Shown here: piece after piece, positions 24,999-33,482 of the stretch | Layout of the letters: the number at the start of each line of letters is the position of its first letter | How positions within the stretch are numbered: the first letter of the stretch is position 1 | NCBI RefSeq assembly: GCF_902491285.1 | Contig: NZ_CABUHK010000028.1 | Location: 1 to 55,918 of the forward strand | DNA length: 55,918 nucleotides | Reading direction: 5' to 3' | From: an uncultured Bacteroides sp. | Lineage (GTDB): Bacteria > Bacteroidota > Bacteroidia > Bacteroidales > Bacteroidaceae | The notes under the pieces: generated by a model | Database searches by the model: none | Seen by the model: only the letters and a program-made list of their open reading frames with translations | Told to the model about the DNA's origin: nothing | Made by a program: the position numbers and the translations under genes

Positions 24999-25521
24999 TA
25001 AGCCAAGCAATATCATAGTATAAAAAAGCACTATTTTAGCAGTTTCATGGCAGAATGAAGTGCCAGCTATGTCCCTCATAATAAGAGATTCTGTTCTATT
25101 TTTAAGATTTCTCCTTTTAATATTCAATTCAGAATCGAGCAAATAGAAAAATAAATGCATAAACAAATGTAAGAATATGCTATTTATGAGCTAAAAACTG
25201 CATAAATGAGGAATAAAAAACGGGGTATTCTCCCCTAACTAAGCTCCGTTCTTTTAAAAGGAACACATCGTTGCTCGGTGAGGATCGATACTTTTCTCAC
25301 CGACCAACGATGTGTTCATCGGTATGGCTCGATATAGCCCGTATATTTCCGGCTATTTCATGCCTTATTCTGCAAAAACAGATATAGCAAAATATTATAT
25401 AGATTCCCAATCTTCCGACAGATATATACAATTAGGGCATTATTGCAAACAACAGGTACCATAATAATATATAAATAGAAGCACCACAGATTTCCATAAT
25501 ACCTGATTGCTCACATATTTA
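24975..25521. repeat. non-coding region shared with 30033-30598, with long hairpin
   Basis: No credible gene was found. The stretch aligns along its length with 30033-30598 at clearly reduced identity (for example the shared AAGAGATTCTGTTC block and GAGCTAAAAACTGCATAAATG). The most conserved part is an inverted repeat at 25261-25282 and 25296-25317 (22-base arms, one mismatch, 13-base loop). Its right end joins the broken transglutaminase copy. Confidence 0.7.
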
Positions 25522-26455
25522 CTAGCACACCATGTTCTTTTCCAGAAAGTCAGGATGGTTACTCCCTTCAAAAACTCCTCCTATCATTTTATTTCTGAAC
25601 CTGTTTTCTATTTCGATATTACATTTTGCATATAATACCACATCCTCCTTCTCTTTCCCAGCAGGATAATAACAAATCTCATTACTCTGTTTATCAACAT
25701 AAAAAGGATCGGTCAAAAAGCATAACTCTCCATTCTCATAAGTAGCCACTCTCATAAACGAACCATTCCGTACATACTGAAACACTAGACAACCTGCATC
25801 ATATTCAGCCCAGTCAACGGGAGTCCAACGATCTCTATCACTGACACATAGATAAGCTATTTTTCCACTCCGTTTCGTTTTATACTGTTTGTCTAAAGGA
25901 ATAACTAACTTTTTTTTAAAGCTATAGCCATATTCATGAGTTACGTCCGTAAATTTCGGCAAACGCCAAAATGGATATACTTCTTCACCATTTGCTCATA
26001 CAGTTCTCTGTTCACACTAAAAGTATATCTATACACTTTGGAACTGTCATCCCACCGATACCACCAGTTCTTCCGTACAGGTCGCAATTTTTGTGGGAAG
26101 TCAGTCATATACTCCTCTCCATCCTTATTCCATATTGTCAACCAAAAATACCCGGCATTTATATAACTTCGTACAGGAACAAAGTCTATGGCACAAGGAA
26201 TTGTTCTCTATCAGAATAAGTATAAAAAGGAATATTTTCGATTAGAAAATTGGCTGCTTTATATTTTAGACTGTCTGGCAAATTTATTCGATAATAATGA
26301 AGCACCTTTTCCAATTCTTGTCTATTTTCACCAGCCACTTGTAACACTGTTTCCAAAGAAGTAACATTCTCTTTTCTAAGAGAGTTTATTATTACTTTTC
26401 CAACTAACATGATAACAAGTACAATAACTAAAGTATATTTAAAATTCCTGTTCAT
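25522..26455 (-). pseudogene. broken copy of the transglutaminase-like gene
   Basis: This is a remnant of a paralogue of the gene at 16953-18953. The first 85 codons match, then the reading jumps to the equivalent of codon 261. The missing part corresponds to 523 bases (18177-18699 in the intact gene) with a shared AAT at the junction, and it removes the catalytic Cys244 and shifts the frame. A second, 10-base deletion between two CCAT repeats (near 25990-26000) shifts it again. The 3' end is lost after ...HPDFLEK. No active product is expected. Confidence 0.9.
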
Positions 26456-26879
26456 ACACTTTTAATGGGCATTTCCAGTAACTTTCACTCGTAATGGTGC
26501 ATTAGATGCATTACAATAAACTGTAATAGTCTTATCAAAACGTTCCAGGCGCTCTGATTTATAAATTATTTTCATCTTTGCTATTTCATGAGGGTTAAAT
26601 GGTTTCTTAACGTATTTTGCAGTAACACAACCACAAGACGTAATCACATCATTAATTACTAATGGGATTTCTCCAGTATTGCAGATTTCGAATTCTACCT
26701 CTTGCTCCTTCTCCCAAGAAAAATTACCCATTTCTATTTGAGACGAAGAAAGTGAAACAGTAGTTAGCGGTTGATTATCCAACAAAGATGAATCTAGTCT
26801 GCCTGAAATTATATTCCAATAAAGTTCTTTAATACGAGGATTCTGTATCGGATTACCAATTGCCATAACTTTATTATTT
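26279..26879. repeat. about 600-bp tract identical to 18777-19377
   Basis: No mismatch was seen by eye against 18777-19377, while the first half of the same lipoprotein gene and the rest of the transglutaminase copy differ at many positions. The sharp edges suggest gene conversion between the two loci. Confidence 0.85.
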
Positions 26880-27323
26880 CTATCCAATAAGAATGTATGA
26901 AACCTTGAATCAGAAGGAAAATTATTAAGTTTTGTAATACTATCCAGATCATCCACACATACTGGATAGTTAAAATTGGAGGTCAATATAGCATGATGAA
27001 TTTCTTTAATTCTATGAGGAGAAAAAATAAAATTCACCTTATCAACATATAAAGAATCAATTTCTTTAATCAATATATCCCATGCCGGTAATTGCAGTTT
27101 ACAACTAGTACATCCTATTGAATCAACATACGTCAATATCTTATATTCACAGTTAAGATTATAATATATAGTATCCCTCAACATTGTTGTAAAATATATT
27201 TTTTTTAGGGAACAGAATTTCTTTCTGTTCCCACTCTTTCAAAAGAGAAGTTATATTACTATCATTTCTATTTGAACATGATATCAATATTAATAGCAAT
27301 AATATGAAAATTCCACCTTTCAT
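26462..27323 (-). pseudogene. thioredoxin-like/DUF1573 lipoprotein, frameshifted in an A8 run
   Basis: The frame from 27323 (MKGGIFILLLLILISCSNRN, lipobox Cys17) is open to the poly-A run at 27199-27206 and then leaves the family sequence and stops at 27159. The second frame continues as IYFTT-MLRDTIYYNL, with the CxxC pair in IGCTSCKLQL and a DUF1573 end identical to copy A. With seven instead of eight A, FPKK would join IYFTT in frame, matching FPENLHFSI of copy A. It may be a mutation, a phase-variable switch, programmed slippage or a sequencing error. Confidence 0.85.
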
Positions 27324-27336
27324 TACTGTCCGATTA

Positions 27337-28392
27337 TTAAAATGAAAATTCCACGACATGAAATTCAGGCGAGCTACTAATTCCATAAATCTTTTTATGG
27401 ATTTTGTCAACAGCAAAATTTATAATTCCTTGATCTAAAGAGTATATTTTTTGAGGAGAGCCATCCCATCCAAAAACCAATATACGATCCGGTAATTCCG
27501 CTTCCTTTGCATCCGGATTCCAAGGCTTACCATTAAATAATACAAAAAAATCATCTCCAACATTATATGGAAAAAAATATGCATCTTTGTTATCTTTATC
27601 AGGAGTAGCGGCAATAGCATTACCATTATGGAATTCCTTAAAACGCGCATACGATTGCTCAGGTCCATGAATTCTTTTTTTCAATTGCCCGTTTTGATCA
27701 TAGATATCAATTAAATCTGTCCATTTATAACAAACAGCAATCCTATCTTTCATATTAGTTACAAAAGAAAATTTAAAAGCCTCCAATTTTTCATCATCAG
27801 TATATGACAAGCCTGCCACTTCTGGATAATAACCGAATTCACTGACTTTATTTCCTGCATTATTAAATTTTATAAATTGGTTCTTTGGATTATAAGTCGA
27901 CCCTATAAAACAATCAGAAAGTAAACCAACTTCACCATATGCCTGTAATTCTAATGTTTTTCTTTCTATAGGAAGTGTATTTTCATTTGAAATAAAATCT
28001 GTTGTATCATATGTGAATAACGTAAAGGTGGCAACATCGAATATTATGATTTGATTCTCATCAAATTTTATAATAGAAGGACGAATCATTTCGTTCGGTC
28101 CTTGTCCTAAAGAAATCCGCTGACCTATTTTTCTTTTAGAATTTAAATCAAAAAGATGAAACAATTTCTTCTCCATTGGATTCATTGTTACTAAAATAGT
28201 ATCACAGACATAAACACGCATAGGTTTTAATACTTCTTTATCTGATAAAAATACTTTCCCTGTCAATTTTTGGATAGATGTAAAATCCTTATATTCAATA
28301 GTAATTGCATCTTGATAGTTACTTCCATCCTTATCTGAACAAGCAACCAATACTATAAAAAACAGTATTATATATGATTTATGGATATTCAT
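27337..28392 (-). CDS. BF3164-type six-bladed beta-propeller lipoprotein (d)
   Basis: A 351-residue predicted lipoprotein (MNIHKSYIILFFIVLVAC, Cys18) with the family motif GQRISLGQGPNEMIRP and repeated strands (IIFDVATFTLFTYDTTDF, AVCYKWTDLIDIYDQNGQLKKR, RILVFGWDGSPQKIYSLD). It lies 13 bases upstream of the frameshifted DUF1573 lipoprotein gene. It is the only complete propeller of copy B and differs considerably from the propellers of copy A, so the receptor-like parts diverge faster than the regulator and peptide. Confidence 0.8.
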   Translation of the reverse strand: MNIHKSYIILFFIVLVACSDKDGSNYQDAITIEYKDFTSIQKLTGKVFLSDKEVLKPMRVYVCDTILVTMNPMEKKLFHLFDLNSKRKIGQRISLGQGPNEMIRPSIIKFDENQIIIFDVATFTLFTYDTTDFISNENTLPIERKTLELQAYGEVGLLSDCFIGSTYNPKNQFIKFNNAGNKVSEFGYYPEVAGLSYTDDEKLEAFKFSFVTNMKDRIAVCYKWTDLIDIYDQNGQLKKRIHGPEQSYARFKEFHNGNAIAATPDKDNKDAYFFPYNVGDDFFVLFNGKPWNPDAKEAELPDRILVFGWDGSPQKIYSLDQGIINFAVDKIHKKIYGISSSPEFHVVEFSF

Positions 28393-28399
28393 TGTATTA

Positions 28400-28576
28400 T
28401 TATATATTTATTATTAGGCTATATAAAAACATATTAACAATGTCTCTACATATCAATTCTTTTTCTTGCAGGAATCCAGAATAGGGAAATACATTTTTTC
28501 CATATTCCTTATGGCTATTATTACAAGAAAACAGAAATAAAAGACAAAGAAACAGGAAGCTAACGCCACTTTTCAA
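28400..28576 (-). pseudogene. truncated propeller lipoprotein following the copy B peptide
   Basis: From a TTG at 28576 the frame reads as a lipoprotein signal (KSGVSFLFLCLLFLFSC) followed by KEYGKNVFPYSGFLQEKEL. This matches the first 45 residues of propeller (c) (KEYADNVLPYSRFPQEKEL), then becomes unrelated and stops. About 85 percent of the gene is missing. As in copy A, its start overlaps the end of the NVEALA gene, here with AAGGA as ribosome site. Confidence 0.85.
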
Positions 28577-28799
28577 GGCTGTATCCTTCGGCAACATAAT
28601 CAACTTTATCATGCGATGCAGGACAATCTATGGATCCTCTACCCAAACATCTAACCGGTCGCATAGTTTCACCAGCAGCTAATGCTTCAATATTATATAA
28701 AAGTAATGAACTCACTTTATCTTGATGAGAACTTTGCTTTTTAATGGCTGCAATAGCCACTATACATAATAAAAATAAAAAAACAGATAACTTTTTCAT
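28560..28799 (-). CDS. NVEALA-family precursor peptide (two-cysteine type, copy B)
   Basis: A 79-residue precursor: MKKLSVFLFLLCIVAIAAI signal-like segment, YNIEALAAGE (36-41), then 38 residues with C-x7-C (RCLGRGSIDCP) and the ending GYSLEKWR. It is close to the copy A peptide in leader and in the DCPxSHxKV and GYSLE segments but differs between, as would be expected for precursors whose mature part is under diversifying selection. Promoter and operator are intact, so the peptide is probably still expressed although its propeller partner is truncated. Confidence 0.9.
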   Translation of the reverse strand: MKKLSVFLFLLCIVAIAAIKKQSSHQDKVSSLLLYNIEALAAGETMRPVRCLGRGSIDCPASHDKVDYVAEGYSLEKWR

Positions 28800-28829
28800 T
28801 GTACTTTTTTATAGAATTAATTATGTGAG

Positions 28830-28861
28830 CAAAAGTAGAAGATTGGTAGGATATAGACAAA
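28830..28861 (-). promoter_or_regulatory. promoter of NVEALA gene, copy B
   Basis: On the minus strand, -33 TTTG (28858-28861), 20-base spacer, -7 TACTTTTG (28830-28837). It has the same geometry as copy A. Confidence 0.8.
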
Positions 28862-28869
28862 AAAAGCAG

Positions 28870-28886
28870 CGGACCATTTCGGACCA
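28870..28886 (-). promoter_or_regulatory. direct-repeat operator candidate, copy B
   Basis: A perfect direct repeat on the plus strand: CGGACCA (28870-28876), three T, CGGACCA (28880-28886), 10-base period. It starts 9 bases beyond the -33 box, the same placement as in copy A. Confidence 0.65.
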
Positions 28887-28954
28887 ACTGCATTTTTTCA
28901 AAAAACACCGATTTCATCGGCACTTATAATCTTCTAATTTATTCGCTAAAATGA

Positions 28955-29998
28955 CTAAAGAATCAATTGATAAGTTTCAACTCCTCTCTTTATGTCAATA
29001 TCAGAGTCTAGTTTATGAAGTATATTACGTAAACGACCTACCGCTTTATGAACATTTTCCACACGCTCCTTCCTATTAGGCCACAATTTACTCATTATTT
29101 CATCATCTTTTAAAATATAATGCTTTTCTTTATTATTCAAAAACAACTCCAACAATTCATTAGCCTGAGGGGAAAGTCTTGTTTTTATCCCTCTGAATTC
29201 TATAGTCTTTTTCTCCGCATAAAATATCATATCCTTTTTTAACATATAGGAACGTACAGGAGTACTATCTATCTCTTTCACTATTTTTAAGACTTCTATA
29301 GTATTCTTTTGTTGCATTAAAACGAGCTTTTTCCGAACTAAGATCCAAGTTTTATACATTCCATAAACAATAAAAATACACAGTAATAAATAGAGTAAAA
29401 GTTCAAAATGTATTATACTCCATATGGAATAATAGATATACCCTTTCACTTCTATTTCACAAGCATAACCAATATAAACTGTAAATACTATATTTGAGAA
29501 ATTACACCATTCACATTGTGTTTTATTACAAGATTTTACTTTTCCCTTTTCATCCGTTACTGAAACAGACAAAGCAGATTCAACAGGAAGATGAGCTTCC
29601 AACAAATATTCTCTCCAAATAATATTTAATGAATCTGCAATAATAGGGTGCTTCCCAAAGGTGTAACTATGCAAAGCACGTAAATCTCTATTGCTTGTTA
29701 TATTCATATAATGCTTATTCCGATCTAAAGGATACTCATGTATCCCCAAAGAATCTCTAATACAAACAGAATCCGGTACATCAGCAGCTACATATTTTGG
29801 ATCAAAATATGATACCAAAGGACCTTCCACATTCCGTCTTTTCACTTCCTGATCAACAGCCTCAATAAAAGTGCTTTTTGCCTTTTGTTTAAAAACAGAT
29901 AGCTTGGACTCATAAGTGTATTTACAAGCAAAGAAAAATACAACTCCACCAATGCAGGCAACAATAAACAACAAAATAACATTATAAGTTCTCATCAT
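28955..29998 (-). CDS. transmembrane winged-helix transcription regulator, copy B
   Basis: A 347-residue paralogue of the copy A regulator. Seen: the same N-terminus MMRTYNVILLFI and TM1, a periplasmic domain with the conserved CEWCNFSNIVFTVYIGYACEIEVKGY before TM2, a shorter linker (NTIEVLKIVKEIDSTPVRSY) and a C-terminal winged helix (NELLELFLNNKEKHYILKDDEIM, SKLWPNRKERVENVHKAVGRLR, VETYQLIL). The periplasmic part diverges most between residues 40 and 150, while the TM2-proximal part and the DNA-binding part are conserved. This suggests different inputs but similar DNA sites. Confidence 0.85.
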   Translation of the reverse strand: MMRTYNVILLFIVACIGGVVFFFACKYTYESKLSVFKQKAKSTFIEAVDQEVKRRNVEGPLVSYFDPKYVAADVPDSVCIRDSLGIHEYPLDRNKHYMNITSNRDLRALHSYTFGKHPIIADSLNIIWREYLLEAHLPVESALSVSVTDEKGKVKSCNKTQCEWCNFSNIVFTVYIGYACEIEVKGYIYYSIWSIIHFELLLYLLLCIFIVYGMYKTWILVRKKLVLMQQKNTIEVLKIVKEIDSTPVRSYMLKKDMIFYAEKKTIEFRGIKTRLSPQANELLELFLNNKEKHYILKDDEIMSKLWPNRKERVENVHKAVGRLRNILHKLDSDIDIKRGVETYQLIL

Positions 29999-30024
29999 GT
30001 TTCATTTTAGTTCCTTTTCAACCA

Positions 30025-30056
30025 CAAAGATAACATTATTTAATTAAATTCACGAA
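30025..30056 (-). promoter_or_regulatory. promoter of regulator gene, copy B
   Basis: On the minus strand, -7 TATCTTTG (30025-30032) with TTCG (30053-30056) 20 bases upstream, identical to the arrangement in copy A. Confidence 0.65.
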
Positions 30057-30643
30057 TAAGCCAAACAATATCTATAGTGAGAAAAGCAAGATTCTTGCAG
30101 TCTCAACAGAGCATGGAATGTCAACCGTGTCTCTCAGAATAAGAGATTCTGTTCTATTTTTAAGATTCTCCCTTTTAATATTCAACTCAAAATCGAGCAA
30201 ATAGAAAAATAAATGCATAAATTAATGCAAGAATATGCTATTCATGAGCTAAAAACTGCATAAATGAGGAATAAAAACAAGTTATTCTCTCTTGATTAAG
30301 CTCCGTTCCTTTAAAAGGAACGCATCGTTGGTCGGTGAGGATCAATGCTTTTCTCACCGACCAACGATGTATTCATCGGTGTGACTCTAAACAACCTGCA
30401 TATTTTCAGCTATTCCATGCTTTTTACTACAATAAACTGATGTAGCAAAATACGATATAGCCCCACAATTCTCTGACGAAATATCATAATTAGCACTTTA
30501 TTACAAACTATATGCACCACAATAACATATAAGCAGAAGCAATACAGATTTTCATAATGCCTGATTACTCGCATATTTGCTTGCGCGCCATGCACTGTTC
30601 AGATTTCAAGCAAGAGAAACGCATACAGTATCCTATTTTTATG
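30057..30643. repeat. non-coding region shared with 24999-25521, with long hairpin
   Basis: No credible gene. It is the counterpart of the stretch upstream of the copy A regulator. The inverted repeat is at 30318-30339 and 30353-30374 (22-base arms; one mismatch and one G-T pair). The loops of the two copies differ slightly. The shared part ends near 30598, where copy A joins the broken transglutaminase gene. Confidence 0.65.
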
Positions 30644-30689
30644 AATAAAAAAACGCTCCCAGTATAAATGGAAGCGTTGTCTTTATCAT
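30644..30689 (-). terminator. terminator after the Rpn-family gene
   Basis: On the minus strand the stem AACGCTTCCA / TGGGAGCGTT is followed by seven T. A nearly identical copy of the whole 46-48 bases lies at 33483-33530, after the HicB gene. Confidence 0.8.
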
Positions 30690-30721
30690 TTTAAAATTCA
30701 CAATTTTCTGTGGCAATCCTA

Positions 30722-31612
30722 CTACAAACTTTTTATTTCTTCAATGGATAGTCCTGTAACTTGAGAAATGGTATCAAGTGGAATATTCAAAGATTTCATA
30801 TTATGTACCATTTCTCTTTTTTCTTCCATGCGACCCTCCATAAGTCCCTCTGCACGACCTTCCATACGTCCTTCCATGCGACCTTCCGCACGCTCGGTAT
30901 ATATATTGTCACGTAGAATCACTATATTATCCAAATGACGATAATATGCATTTAATTCTTCTTTAGTCATCTTATCCAGTTTCAGGCGTTGACGAGCCTC
31001 ATCCAACCCCGGCGCTGTCGCACTATCAGGTATATCACCAGTATTCATATAATAAATCCATTCTTCCAATGGACTCCGGGCCACTTGATTAAAATCATTG
31101 ACCTTCAAAATATAATATTCGGGATAAAGCTGACTGACACTATCTACTTTGAACGTCTGTTTCTGGAAAGGAGTCAATTCCAAAACATCTCCCTGATGGA
31201 TTCCGCGGAATTCAGTTTTTCCATGATATACAATATCCTTTCCACTCCCTAAAGAGAAATATACAATATTGACACTATATACTTTCCTTACTTTGTCATA
31301 CCCTTCCCCGCGGTTTATGTATTCGGTCACCAATTTCGAAGTGCCGAATAACATACGTTGGAAATACGCATACTCATTATTATTTTGAACTTCAATCAAA
31401 ATAAGTTCACCCTTTGAGTTTTCCGCAAGCATATCCACCCGATTATACTTGTCAAACTCATCCTCTTGATTGCTCTCACTTTCCAACAGCTTCTGAATGA
31501 CTATCTTTTCATTTAGAAGAGTGGTAAGAAAGCCCTCGAGAACTGCAAAATTGGCTTTATTACGCAACAAGCGTTTCATTGCCCAATCGAAACGAATATA
31601 ATTACTTGCCAT
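30722..31612 (-). CDS. Rpn-family PD-(D/E)XK nuclease / transposase-like protein
   Basis: A 296-residue protein of the recombination-promoting nuclease (PD-(D/E)XK nuclease family transposase) group. Seen: the N-terminus YIRFDWAMKRLLRNKANFAVLEGFL, the nuclease core with RVDMLAENSKGELILIEVQ (Asp, then Glu-x-Gln), and IVYFSLGSGKDIVYHG. The C-terminus holds repeated EGRMEGRMEGRAEG units (about 250-280), common in this family and probably length-variable. The ATG at 31612 is preferred over 31645: it is preceded by AGGAG at 10 bases, and the promoter -7 box lies so close that 31645 would be at the transcription start. The protein is probably active on DNA; its biological role is unsettled. Confidence 0.88.
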   Translation of the reverse strand: MASNYIRFDWAMKRLLRNKANFAVLEGFLTTLLNEKIVIQKLLESESNQEDEFDKYNRVDMLAENSKGELILIEVQNNNEYAYFQRMLFGTSKLVTEYINRGEGYDKVRKVYSVNIVYFSLGSGKDIVYHGKTEFRGIHQGDVLELTPFQKQTFKVDSVSQLYPEYYILKVNDFNQVARSPLEEWIYYMNTGDIPDSATAPGLDEARQRLKLDKMTKEELNAYYRHLDNIVILRDNIYTERAEGRMEGRMEGRAEGLMEGRMEEKREMVHNMKSLNIPLDTISQVTGLSIEEIKSL

Positions 31613-31650
31613 AAGTTCGTCTCCTTTCCCGTTTTCTTTTTTCATGCAAA

Positions 31651-31681
31651 CAAAGGTAAGCAGAAAATGTTTGATTTCAAG
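31651..31681 (-). promoter_or_regulatory. promoter of the Rpn-family gene
   Basis: On the minus strand, -7 TACCTTTG (31651-31658) and CTTG (31678-31681) 19 bases upstream. The surrounding 35 bases resemble the promoter of the next gene at 33298-33329. Confidence 0.65.
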
Positions 31682-31706
31682 TATATATGATTCAATTTAT
31701 TTCTGT

Positions 31707-33269
31707 CTAAGAATATTCTATCTCCCACTCTCCCAAAGTCCGCGTTGCGCTATCGAAATTCACTCCAACTTTAACAACCTTGCGATGGTCTATCTCATAA
31801 GGGATGGCATATTGTTTACTATTAATTTGCGCCAATGCCTCTCCAGGAGTACCATCCACCTTGAATTCAAGTACATAAACCGCGTCAGGCATTTTGATTA
31901 CCACGTCGGCCCTGCCAATGGCATTCTTTACCTCTACATCCACATATTGCCCCATCAAACGGAACAGCAAGTAAAAGATGGTTTGATAGTGTTTTTCCTG
32001 ATTATTCTCCAAATCATAAGGAATAGAAGAGAAGAAAGAACGGGTACGAAGCAGACATTGCTCAATATCACCTTTCATCAAATCCCTTACAAAAGAGACT
32101 ACATAGAAATTACTTTCGCGGGTGGGTTGATTGAGATAGGAAGGGATCAGCGTCTCAATAAAGCCTATTTTAACTTCTTCGTTAGGATAACCTAACGTGT
32201 ATGTACGGAAAAGAGGTTCATATCCTTTAATAGTCAGATAACCGCTCTGATAAAGTATAGGAATCGGATCGGTGATAACCTCTGTCGCTTTATCAAAGTC
32301 CTCATCTTTCACTTCCATCTTCTCCAAGAGATTGAGATTGAAGTCCATTCGCTGTAACATCTCAATCAAGAAAGTGGGTGTGCCGGTAGAGAACCAGAAA
32401 CTTTTATATTTTCTTTGAGAAAAAGCATTGAAAAGACTGAACGGGTTATAAATATCTTCACAATGTTCACTGAAATGATAACCGTCATATTGCCGTTTCA
32501 AATGCTGGCAGGCTTCTTCATAAGTCTCATTGTTCGCTTGGGCTATCCTCTCAATATCCGGTTGCATCTGACTCCGCAATTCCGGCTCTGTAATACCGCA
32601 AATAGTACTGTAATCATCACTCATACTGATATTCTGCAGGTTGTTTAACTCACTGAATATGCTCATCTGACTAAATTTACTGATACCTGTCAGAAATAAA
32701 AAACGAAGATATTGCCCTTGGGCTTTGAGAGGACTGAAGAATTTACGCATCTCGGTTCGTAATTGTCCTTGTAAAGCAGAGTCACTATTACTATCCAATA
32801 AAGGTGCATCATATTCGTCAATCAATACGACAACCTGCTTTCCTGTCTGTTGATAAATTCGTTGAAGCAAACCTGTCAAACGGGCTGCATAACTCGTTTC
32901 TTCTTCATTTTTCCCATAAGTCCTCTCCCATCCGCTCAGATAAAGATTCAATTGTTCCTGCAAATCTTCAATAGCGGTATATTTAGTTCTGCTGAAATCA
33001 ATATGCAACACAGGATAAACAGTCCATTCCTGTTCCAACTGCTCTATTGCCAGTCCTTTAAATAAATCTTTTTTCCCGGAGAAATAGGCTTCCAGAGTAG
33101 AGACTAGAAGACTTTTTCCGAAGCGGCGGGGACGATTAAAGAAATAAAACTTTTCAGTATGAACTAACTGATAAACCAATGCTGTTTTATCAATATATAC
33201 GCAATTTAAGTTACGTAATTGCTCAAAATTCTGTATGCCAATAGGATATCTTCTAAACATCTCTTTCAT
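31707..33269 (-). CDS. AAA-ATPase-like protein with C-terminal PD-(D/E)XK nuclease domain
   Basis: A 520-residue protein of the AAA-ATPase_like plus PDDEXK_9 architecture, common in Bacteroides. Seen: the family start RRYPIGIQNFEQLRNLNCVYIDKT, Walker A-like FNRPRRFGKSLLVST, Walker B-like VVLIDEYDAPLL, FLTGISKFSQMSIFSELNNL, and the C-terminal nuclease core AIGRADVVIKMPDAVYVLEFKVDGTPGEALAQI (Asp, then Glu-x-Lys). A TTG start at 33296 was rejected since it falls upstream of the predicted transcription start. The function is unknown; defence or mobile-element roles are suggested for relatives. It is adjacent to the Rpn-family gene, with its own promoter. Confidence 0.88.
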   Translation of the reverse strand: MKEMFRRYPIGIQNFEQLRNLNCVYIDKTALVYQLVHTEKFYFFNRPRRFGKSLLVSTLEAYFSGKKDLFKGLAIEQLEQEWTVYPVLHIDFSRTKYTAIEDLQEQLNLYLSGWERTYGKNEEETSYAARLTGLLQRIYQQTGKQVVVLIDEYDAPLLDSNSDSALQGQLRTEMRKFFSPLKAQGQYLRFLFLTGISKFSQMSIFSELNNLQNISMSDDYSTICGITEPELRSQMQPDIERIAQANNETYEEACQHLKRQYDGYHFSEHCEDIYNPFSLFNAFSQRKYKSFWFSTGTPTFLIEMLQRMDFNLNLLEKMEVKDEDFDKATEVITDPIPILYQSGYLTIKGYEPLFRTYTLGYPNEEVKIGFIETLIPSYLNQPTRESNFYVVSFVRDLMKGDIEQCLLRTRSFFSSIPYDLENNQEKHYQTIFYLLFRLMGQYVDVEVKNAIGRADVVIKMPDAVYVLEFKVDGTPGEALAQINSKQYAIPYEIDHRKVVKVGVNFDSATRTLGEWEIEYS

Positions 33270-33297
33270 ATAAATCACTTTTATTTCTTCGTGCAAG

Positions 33298-33329
33298 CAA
33301 AGGTAAGCAGAATACTGTTTGATTTCAAA
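33298..33329 (-). promoter_or_regulatory. promoter of the AAA-ATPase-like gene
   Basis: On the minus strand, -33 TTTG (33326-33329), 20-base spacer, -7 TACCTTTG (33298-33305). It predicts a short leader before the ATG at 33269. Confidence 0.75.
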
Positions 33330-33361
33330 TAAAGTGCCCTATTTTAATACATGGTCTTATT

Positions 33362-33448
33362 TTAATATGAAAGTAGTTTCTCCAACCAAGCCTTCACCTC
33401 CTCGGCAGTAGGATGAATAGCCAATTCCAATAAAAGAAAAACAATATC
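33362..33448 (-). pseudogene. short C-terminal gene remnant
   Basis: An open stretch of 28 codons that reads like a protein end (IVFLLLELAIHPTAEEVKAW then LEKLLSY and stop) with no start and a stop codon just upstream. It could not be assigned to a family. It lies between the AAA gene promoter and the HicB terminator, so it may be left over from a deleted gene. Confidence 0.35.
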
Positions 33449-33482
33449 CTATCAAAAATAAGAATGTAATATACTATCTATC

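Noticed and set aside
24978..25166. A 62-codon minus-strand frame upstream of the regulator
   Set aside because: It covers the regulator promoter and is not kept open in the duplicated region near 30040-30230.
25261..25317. Hairpin as insertion sequence end
   Set aside because: No transposase or second end was found in either copy of the region.
30410..30595. A 61-codon minus-strand frame
   Set aside because: It is not conserved in the matching region of the other copy and has no promoter; probably chance.
33270..33296. TTG-started extension of the AAA-ATPase-like gene
   Set aside because: The -7 box at 33298-33305 places the transcription start inside or after this extension.
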